Below, piece by piece: positions 58,501 through 64,000 of a DNA stretch of 64,000 nucleotides (its first letter is position 1; each line of letters opens with the position of its first letter). A model generated the notes under the pieces. That model saw only the letters and a list, made by a program, of their open reading frames with translations, had not been told where the DNA came from and searched no databases. This DNA is from JAWKTV01 sp041398905 (GTDB lineage Bacteria > Planctomycetota > Planctomycetia > Planctomycetales > Planctomycetaceae), in contig JAWKTV010000005.1 in the NCBI GenBank assembly GCA_041398905.1, forward strand, positions 298,236 through 362,235, given 5' to 3'. The translations under genes were made by a program, and so were the position numbers.

Positions 58501-59794
58501 CGGCCCGCTCGATCAAGGCTGGTGGCCCGATGGCCTGTACACCGCCCCCACCGACGAGGCCCTCCGCTACGACATCGAGGTGACAAAGCAACTTGGGTTC
58601 AACATGGCCCGCAAGCATGTGAAGGTTGAGCCGGCCCGGTGGTATTACCACTGCGACAAGCTCGGACTGCTTGTGTGGCAGGACTTACCCAGCGCGATGG
58701 CGACCGGCAAGGACCAGCAGGTGCATCCGGGTGAGCCCCACGACCGCACCTTCACTCCCGAAGACCACGCGCAGTGGCTGCTCGAACTGCGGCGAATGAT
58801 CGACAACCTGTGGAATGCCCCATCAATCGTGGTGTGGTGCCCACTGAATGAAGGCTGGGGTCAACACCAGACGACGGAGATCCTCAACTGGACGATGGAG
58901 TACGATCACTCGCGATTGACCGACGGTGTCAGCGGTTGGGAGGACCGGGGTGTGGGGCACTTGAAGGACATGCACAAGTACCCCGGCCCCGGCATGTTCC
59001 CCGTCATGCCGGACCGCGTCAGCGTGCTTGGCGAGTTCGGCGGACTGGGCCTCCCGCTGCCCGGCCACATCTGGGTCAACAACAACAACTGGGGCTATCG
59101 CACCTATCAAACCACCGAGGAGTTGCGCGAGAACTACGACCGGCTGCTCGCGCAAATGCCCAGCCTGATCGCGCAGGGGCTGGCGGCGGCGGTTTACACG
59201 CAGACGACCGATGTCGAGGTCGAGGTCAACGGATTGATGACGTACGACCGACAGATCATCAAGTTCGATCGAGAGCATCTCCACAAGCTGCACCGCCGAC
59301 TCTACGGCCCGCCGCCGCGACTCAGTTCGGTGCTGTCGACTTCGGAGCGGAGTGGTCAGCCGTGGTCGTACACGACCACGGCTCCCGAGGGGGATGGCTG
59401 GGCCGGGCCGGCGTTTGATGCTTCCGCGTGGAAGACCGGACCGGGCGGCTTCGGCACGGAGAACACGCCCAACACCTTCGTCCGCACCGTGTGGGACACG
59501 GCCGACATCTGGCTCCGACGTGAGTTCATCGTCGACCAACTCGCCGATGGTGAGAACACGGAGTACATCCTCCGCATCTATCACGATGAGGACGCCGAGG
59601 TGTTTCTGAACGGCGAGCGGGTCGCCACGTTCGCGGGGTTCGTCGACAACTACGTCGAGGTCCCTGTGGATCGTCGTGGGCTGACGCCGGGCAAGAATGT
59701 CATTGCCATCCACTGTCATCAAACGACGGGTGGTCAGTACATCGATGCCGGTCTGATGGAGTTGCGTACAGCAGCGGCGACCGATCCTGATTAG
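55508..59794 (+). CDS. Sulfatase fused to a glycoside hydrolase family 2-like domain
   Basis: 1428 residues in one intact frame. Signal peptide (WITFIGFVTTSLAATADA). Sulfatase domain (about 30-500): LFVLVDDLGYGD, formylglycine motif C98-S-P-S-R102 in ASPICSPSRVGCTTGQYP, FGKWHMGG and VLTSDNGPT. A beta-sandwich region typical of arylsulfatase C-termini follows (about 535-670, VIVAQGGSAAGYALYVQNG). From about 700 a GH2-type glycosidase begins: WLNLNGYWDYAIRPG, NVLWYRRRFTIP, general acid in WCPLNEGWGQ (Glu1115) and nucleophile in VLGEFGG (Glu1176). A jelly-roll-like end (WAGPAFDASAWKTGPGGFG) closes it. It probably desulfates and cleaves a sulfated polysaccharide outside the cytoplasm. The ATG at 55508 gives the signal peptide. 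Confidence 0.88.
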   Translation: MVRTIAWITFIGFVTTSLAATADAVDSPAVRPNVLFVLVDDLGYGDISAFRELGATSEHGPSADRLAEMRRTPATPHIDALAARGLRLTNFYVASPICSPSRVGCTTGQYPARHLINSYLNSREQNRARGMRDFLSPDVATIARTFQNAGYSTAHFGKWHMGGGRDVDDAPHPKAYGFEESLVSFEGLGDRILPPGGLAKQSEQLGQGTITWVEKHEQTPIYVDRCIDFMTRHKDDPFYLQLWLNDVHDGHAPAAGEAEKFADVTSNPNEQKFFAVLTEMDRQLGRLFSKLDELGIADRTIVVLTSDNGPTAWPNYYSRGANPAGSTAGFRGRKWSLYEGGIRMPLIVRWPGHVPANEVNGTTIIGAVDLFPTLAALAGIDTTSALKQQGIDATPSHYFDGQDLSAALLGREKQRTRPLLWEYGRDESYLRPGLPLDQSPNLAIRDGQWKLLVNADGTRLELYDLSQSTSEFENVAGRHPGVAQMLKQQLLDWRNSLPVLDVEAERANDQLTPRKIATRHDYRAGDAIPTDSAPRIASAPFSVTAEFQSNGGEGVIVAQGGSAAGYALYVQNGKLKFTTRVRGQETTFETDAPPDGRLVKVTAACLGDGSLRMHIGQDLPLVVKGPSTIPNMPGDGLEVGRDRKSPVGNYETPFAYAGEIRRVTVAVGQSAGAGPPPTLVTRFAADVDPQHPLPEYPRPQFVRDQWLNLNGYWDYAIRPGRQVDAAMDLAHLNMLAPEKWDGRIVVPFCVESALSQVQRRVGEDNVLWYRRRFTIPADWNAADVQLNFGAIDWEAQVWVNGTPLSDAPHRGGYDPFSYRIGKLLKPGENELLVRVWDPTDTRSQPRGKQIGNPHGIWYTPVTGIWQTVWLEPLPARSISQLRVTPNVSDEQVRLELQIAGADGAPIVGEVHLVIRDGETVVSNGTAVLANGRGSAQVPLANPHLWTPDDPHLYDLELTVDGEDGDHVRSYFGMRSIAIGEGPNGFQRMLLNGKSLFQYGPLDQGWWPDGLYTAPTDEALRYDIEVTKQLGFNMARKHVKVEPARWYYHCDKLGLLVWQDLPSAMATGKDQQVHPGEPHDRTFTPEDHAQWLLELRRMIDNLWNAPSIVVWCPLNEGWGQHQTTEILNWTMEYDHSRLTDGVSGWEDRGVGHLKDMHKYPGPGMFPVMPDRVSVLGEFGGLGLPLPGHIWVNNNNWGYRTYQTTEELRENYDRLLAQMPSLIAQGLAAAVYTQTTDVEVEVNGLMTYDRQIIKFDREHLHKLHRRLYGPPPRLSSVLSTSERSGQPWSYTTTAPEGDGWAGPAFDASAWKTGPGGFGTENTPNTFVRTVWDTADIWLRREFIVDQLADGENTEYILRIYHDEDAEVFLNGERVATFAGFVDNYVEVPVDRRGLTPGKNVIAIHCHQTTGGQYIDAGLMELRTAAATDPD

Positions 59795-60004
59795 CCGGGT
59801 CGTGCCGAGGCGGCCCCATCATCCCCCGCTGCCAACCTCACAGGAGAGGCGGCGGGTGCCGGGTGCGCCTCGCCAGGAGCTCAAGTCGCTCGCCCGAACG
59901 GATGCTCACCAGCTATCGTAGCGTTCCATCCAGCGACGTGGATGGAATGGAGCGCGGCGATTGACCGAGGGTGAGTTATGCGAATGCGACGGGGAGACTG
60001 GTCG
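59795..60004 (+). other. Short intergenic region with a hairpin
   Basis: About 210 bases between the fusion gene and the DUF1592-type gene. It holds a perfect 9-bp hairpin (59924-59932 with 59939-59947, TTCCATCCA and its complement) without a T run, so it may be a regulatory hairpin rather than a terminator. The downstream gene may share the transcript. Confidence 0.4.
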
Positions 60005-63000
60005 ATGTCGAGTGACGCCTCGCCAGCCACCGCGGCGGGCGATCAATTGGGAGATGTACGCTTCTTCGAAGCCGGTCGCGATCTGGTTGTTACGTCGACT
60101 TCGCTGTTCGCGGATCGGGCGGCGATCTTGGTTGTTTACAGCTTCTTGGCCGTTGTGATCCGGCTAATCCCGGGTACGGTCGACGCCGCGGAGCCTGCGT
60201 CCGAGCGCGCGTCCGTCGCACCGCAGTCCGGCCAGCCGACGCTTGAGCGCGGGCTCTCCAATGATATCCAACCGCTGCTGCGGCGATACTGCTTCGAATG
60301 TCACTCAGGTGAGGTGACCGAGGCCGACATCGATCTGGCGAAGTTCAGCGGAATCGCCGACTGCCGATTGGACACGGAGACATGGATCAAGGTCCGCCGC
60401 ATTGTTGCCGAGGGGCAGATGCCTCCGCCCGACGCGCCGCAGCCCACCGTCGAGGAGCGGGCGCGGCTCGAAAGCTGGGTCCGTCGATTCCTGCGGGGCG
60501 AGGCGGAGAGCCGGGCCGGCGATCCGGGGCCGGTGCCGCTGCGTCGACTCAGCAACGCCGAGTACGCCTACTCGATCATCGACCTGACGGGTGTCGATTC
60601 GCTTGATCCGGGCCGGGAGTTTCCCATCGACGGTGCGGCAGGCGAAGGGTTCACGAACACCGGCGGCGGACAGGGGATGTCGCCCGCGCTCGCTCAGAAG
60701 TATCTCGATGCGGCCAAGGAGGTGGCCGAGCATCTCGTGCTGCTGCCGAACGGCATCGGGTTCTCCCCCTTCACATCGCGGCGCGATCGAACGAACGCCC
60801 TGCTCGCCCGGGTGCAGGAGTTCTACAGTCGCTACACCGCCGACGGCGGAGGCGAGCGGGTCAACCTCCAAGGCATCGTGTTCGACACCAACCAGGGGGG
60901 ACTACTGCCTGTCGAACGCTATCTGCGAACGTTGTTCGCAGCGCGGGATCAACTGCGCGCGAAGTCGGTATCGCTTGAGCACCTCGCCCACGAGCACCGG
61001 CTAAGTCAGCGGTACCTCACCGCGCTGTGGCTGACGCTGGAAGTGGATGGGGGAGCGGAAAACGACCTGCTGCTCTCGTCCCTTCGCGCACACTGGAGAT
61101 CGGACGATGCGAACGCGGTCGAACGAATGGTCGCCGAGATCGCGGCTTGGCAGCGGGTGCTATTTCGCTTCAACTCGGTCGGTCACATCGGGCGCGCGGG
61201 GGGCCCCGAGCGGTGGCTCGATCCGGTCTCACACGTCGCCGAACGGGTGGAGTTGCGGCGGGAGTTGCCCTCCACCGGCGATCCTGTGCGCGTGTCGCTG
61301 GTGGCGCGTGGAGCTCGGCGTGGCGCGGGGACGGAGGTGATTTGGGAACGTCCGCGGCTCGAGTTCGCCGCCGAGTCCGGTTTGCCGCCGTTGCCGCTGC
61401 GGGATGTTCGGGCGGCCTCGGAGCGGGCGCGCAGTTTGATCGCCGCCGAGCTGCCGCGAACCGCCGACTACCTTGCGGCCGTGGCTGAGGCGCACTCGGC
61501 GGCCGCCTCCGCCGATCAGATCGCCACAATCGCGGCAAACCGAGGCCTCAACGCCGCGCTGCTGAACCGCTGGATTCGCTTCGTCGGTTTGAATGAGCCG
61601 GCCAGTCGCGAGGTGCGGGGCCTGTACACCGCGCGGCTGACAAAGGTTGCGGACTACGAGGCGGTCAATGGCTGGGGAAGCCACCAGACGCCTAGTCTCG
61701 TGACGAATTCTGCGGCGGCCGAGATTCGCTACAGCACGCTGTCGGTGCCCGGGCGTGGAGTGCTGGTGCATCCCGCACCGACGCTGGAATCATTCGTCGT
61801 CTGGCGCAGTCCCGTCGACACTCGGGTGGCGATCACCGGCCGGGTCGTGGATCGGGATCCGAATTGCGGTAACGGCGTCGCGTGGAGAATCGAACATCGG
61901 TCCGCCGCCGGCAGGGCGACGCTGGCCAGTGGGACGCTCGACAATGCGGGCAAGCAGGTGCTGGACCTCGCGGCGCGGCCCGTTGATGTCGCAGCGGGTG
62001 ACCTGCTGCTGCTCGTCATCAACGCGCGGGAGGGGAGCCATGTCTGCGATTCTACCGAGATCGAGTGGACGCTGACGGAGTCTGGTGACGCGGCAAGAAC
62101 CTGGGTCTTGTCCGAACAAATCGTCGACCACGTGCTGGAGTCCAACCCGCTGGCGGACACCTTCGGCAATCCCGATGTCTGGGCTTGGGGGGCGTTGGAA
62201 ACGGTGGCGACGGAGAATCGTGACGCGGTGCCGGCAGATGCGGCGATCGCCGCATGGCGCGAGGCGGTGCGGCTCCGGCAGTCCCCCGCCGAGATTGCGC
62301 AGCGTGTCGCCGCGTTCACGCAAACCTTGGCGGCGGCGGACAACACACCGGCGAACCCCAGCGATGCATCCGTGCGGGAGCGACTGCTCGACTGGCAAGG
62401 TCCGTTGGGGTGGCTCGCGCTCGCGATCGACACACCGACGAGCGAGGACGTAGCGATCAGGTCGGCGAGCGACGATCGGTTTGGCCTGGCGGCCGACCAG
62501 TTTGGCCGGTCACATAGCCAGGCGGAGATCGATCCACTCGACGTTGCAACGCTCGCGCCGCTCCGGCTGACATTTGAGCTACCGCCCGAGCTGGCCAGGA
62601 ACGCCACGTTCGTCAGCGGAGGTCGCATGGTGGCCGGTCCAGCCGCAACGACTCCGGTGCAGCTCGAAGTCGCGCTTGAAGCGGCAGGCGATGTGACCGA
62701 AGCGGCTGATCTTGTTGCGGGAGCTGAGTTCATCGCACCCGCCCATAGTGAAGCGGCGAAGGTCGTCGGGACGAGCTTTGCCGCCTTTCGCGAACTGTTT
62801 CCGCCAGCGCTCTGCTACGCGCGCATCGTCCCCGTCGACGAAGTGGTGACGCTGCAGTTGTACTACCGGGAAGATGATCAGTTGCAGCGGGTGATGCTGG
62901 AGGAGGCGGAGCGATTGGAACTCGATGCGCTGTGGGACGAATTGCTGTTCGTGGCCCAGGAGCCGTTGGCGCTGGAAGTCGCCTTCGAGCAGCTTTCAGA

Positions 63001-64000
63001 GTTCGCCACACAGGATCGGCCGGACCTCGTCAAAGCGTTCGAGCCCGCGAGGACGCGGGTGGTGGAGCGGGCACGGGCCTTCGAGGCGCGGCTGGGATCG
63101 CTGGAACCGATGCAGCTCGCTTCGGTCTGCGACTGGGCGGCGCGGGCGTGGCGTCACCCGCTCACCGACGAACAGCGCGGCGGCCTCGTCAGCCTGTACG
63201 ACTCGCTGCGCGCCTCGGGCATCGAGCATGAGCCGGCGCTCCGATTGCTTGTGGCCCGAGTGCTCACCGCTCCCGACTTCCTGTACAAGCTCGAACGTCC
63301 CAGCGAGGGGACCGGCAGCGCGCCCGTCGATGGCTTTGAACTGGCGACGCGGTTGAGCTACTTCTTGTGGTCGTCGACGCCGGATGAAGCGCTCTGGCGC
63401 GCCGCCGCCGACGGGTCGCTGTTGACCGACGAAGGTCTGCGAGCGCAGACCCGGCGGATGCTGCAGGATGCGAAAGTCCGCCGAATGGCGATCCACTTCG
63501 TCTGCCAGTGGCTGCATCTCCGCGACTTCGATCGCAACGATGACAAGAACGAGCGGCTCTTCCCGGAATTCGCCAGCCTGCGCGGCGACATGTACGAAGA
63601 GACGGTGCGGTACTGTGAGCGGCTCATCCGTGACGATCGGCCCGTGCTGGAACTGATCGACTCGGACTACACGTTCCTGAACGAAGCGCTCGCGCGGCAC
63701 TACGGGGTGGCGGATGTCGTGGGAACACCGTGGCGCCGCGTGGACGGGGTCGCCCGGCAGGGACGTGGGGGCGTGCTCGGTATGGCGAGCTTTCTCGCCA
63801 GCCAGTCGGGGGCTTCGCGAACGAGCCCCATCCTGCGGGGCAACTGGGTCTACGAAACCTTGCTCGGCGAGCGGCTCCCCCGGCCCCCCGCCGGTGTCCC
63901 GCAATTGCCGGAGGAACTCCCGGCAGGACTGACCGCGCGCGAGTTGATCGAGCAGCACAGCTCGCGGGCGGCGTGTGCTCATTGCCATGTGCGCATCGAT
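60005..64000 (+). CDS. DUF1587/DUF1592/DUF1588-type cytochrome protein, C-terminus off the window
   Basis: Open frame of at least 1332 codons running past the right edge; the family's C-terminal DUF1585 should lie beyond. It begins with a hydrophobic helix (AAILVVYSFLAVVIRL), then a planctomycete cytochrome-like segment with heme motif C96-F-E-C-H (YCFECHSGE). DUF1587 follows (VPLRRLSNAEYAYSIIDLTG), a long central part, then DUF1595/1592 (DFLYKLERPSEG, ATRLSYFLWSSTPDEALW, QWLHLRDFDRN) and DUF1588 (GVLGMASFLASQSGASRTSP, with CAHCH at the edge). These proteins are usually encoded next to a DUF1552 gene, expected just off the window. Role unknown; probably surface or periplasmic electron transfer linked to polymer breakdown. 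Confidence 0.9.
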   Translation, partial: MSSDASPATAAGDQLGDVRFFEAGRDLVVTSTSLFADRAAILVVYSFLAVVIRLIPGTVDAAEPASERASVAPQSGQPTLERGLSNDIQPLLRRYCFECHSGEVTEADIDLAKFSGIADCRLDTETWIKVRRIVAEGQMPPPDAPQPTVEERARLESWVRRFLRGEAESRAGDPGPVPLRRLSNAEYAYSIIDLTGVDSLDPGREFPIDGAAGEGFTNTGGGQGMSPALAQKYLDAAKEVAEHLVLLPNGIGFSPFTSRRDRTNALLARVQEFYSRYTADGGGERVNLQGIVFDTNQGGLLPVERYLRTLFAARDQLRAKSVSLEHLAHEHRLSQRYLTALWLTLEVDGGAENDLLLSSLRAHWRSDDANAVERMVAEIAAWQRVLFRFNSVGHIGRAGGPERWLDPVSHVAERVELRRELPSTGDPVRVSLVARGARRGAGTEVIWERPRLEFAAESGLPPLPLRDVRAASERARSLIAAELPRTADYLAAVAEAHSAAASADQIATIAANRGLNAALLNRWIRFVGLNEPASREVRGLYTARLTKVADYEAVNGWGSHQTPSLVTNSAAAEIRYSTLSVPGRGVLVHPAPTLESFVVWRSPVDTRVAITGRVVDRDPNCGNGVAWRIEHRSAAGRATLASGTLDNAGKQVLDLAARPVDVAAGDLLLLVINAREGSHVCDSTEIEWTLTESGDAARTWVLSEQIVDHVLESNPLADTFGNPDVWAWGALETVATENRDAVPADAAIAAWREAVRLRQSPAEIAQRVAAFTQTLAAADNTPANPSDASVRERLLDWQGPLGWLALAIDTPTSEDVAIRSASDDRFGLAADQFGRSHSQAEIDPLDVATLAPLRLTFELPPELARNATFVSGGRMVAGPAATTPVQLEVALEAAGDVTEAADLVAGAEFIAPAHSEAAKVVGTSFAAFRELFPPALCYARIVPVDEVVTLQLYYREDDQLQRVMLEEAERLELDALWDELLFVAQEPLALEVAFEQLSEFATQDRPDLVKAFEPARTRVVERARAFEARLGSLEPMQLASVCDWAARAWRHPLTDEQRGGLVSLYDSLRASGIEHEPALRLLVARVLTAPDFLYKLERPSEGTGSAPVDGFELATRLSYFLWSSTPDEALWRAAADGSLLTDEGLRAQTRRMLQDAKVRRMAIHFVCQWLHLRDFDRNDDKNERLFPEFASLRGDMYEETVRYCERLIRDDRPVLELIDSDYTFLNEALARHYGVADVVGTPWRRVDGVARQGRGGVLGMASFLASQSGASRTSPILRGNWVYETLLGERLPRPPAGVPQLPEELPAGLTARELIEQHSSRAACAHCHVRID

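Noticed and set aside
56057..58651. Two long minus-strand frames opposite the sulfatase-GH2 gene
   Set aside because: The plus strand carries intact catalytic motifs throughout; the minus frames show none.
59924..59947. Hairpin as a terminator of the sulfatase-GH2 gene
   Set aside because: Perfect stem but no T run on either side, so it was only noted within the intergenic entry.
62996..63988. Long minus-strand frame opposite the DUF1592-type gene
   Set aside because: The plus frame is open for 4 kb with family motifs; this is a shadow.

Overview
The window is about 64 kb of high-GC DNA from a bacterium that is almost certainly a member of the Planctomycetota, most likely Planctomycetaceae-like (inference). 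Signs are a DUF1501 Tat-exported protein, a DUF1587/1592/1588-type cytochrome protein, two Cys-type sulfatases, an ECF sigma factor followed by a very large Ser/Thr kinase, GYF-domain membrane proteins, and a zinc-ribbon protein with an L7/L12-like domain. Housekeeping markers are the end of frr, rplU, tmRNA, greA, mdh and a GroES-like gene. No phage, transposon, CRISPR array, tRNA or rRNA was seen.

Layout. 1-9.7 kb: frr end, DUF1501, small monooxygenase, rplU, Nramp-like transporter with a carbamoyltransferase, a protein-kinase-like/PP2C fusion, and a lipoprotein. 10-20 kb: NupC-type nucleoside transporter, tmRNA, greA, sugar-nucleotide reductase-like protein, membrane-fused spermidine synthase-like protein, EF-hand protein overlapping a lipoprotein methyltransferase, sulfatase. 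20-24 kb: ECF sigma factor and its neighbouring kinase. From 24 to about 52 kb nearly everything is on the minus strand: DUF58, mdh, a three-gene pilus-platform-like operon (PilM/PilN fusion plus two large single-pass proteins), a HExxH lipoprotein, and then a six-gene run (GYF membrane protein, GYF-trypsin protease, long single-pass protein, Ser/Thr kinase, GAP1-like protein, zinc-ribbon GTPase). Beyond it lie a prenyltransferase-like toroid protein and the L7/L12-like protein. 52-64 kb, plus strand: GroES, GNAT acetyltransferase, transglutaminase membrane protein, a 1428-residue sulfatase-glycosidase fusion, and a DUF1592-type protein running off the right edge.

The most interesting system candidate is the 36-50 kb run. 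A P-loop GTPase with a zinc ribbon, a membrane-anchored GAP1-N2-like partner, a Hanks-type kinase and a membrane-tethered trypsin-like protease with GYF domains look like one nucleotide-triggered signalling or conflict module ending in proteolysis. This is inference from family resemblance and gene order. The sulfatase-GH2 fusion is the best single-gene novelty.

A caution applies throughout. At least ten genes are broken by single-base shifts, many of them exactly at G/C runs of three to five bases, while conserved motifs continue intact in the next frame. This looks like sequencing or assembly error rather than gene decay. I therefore describe those genes as whole coding regions and give the shift positions.
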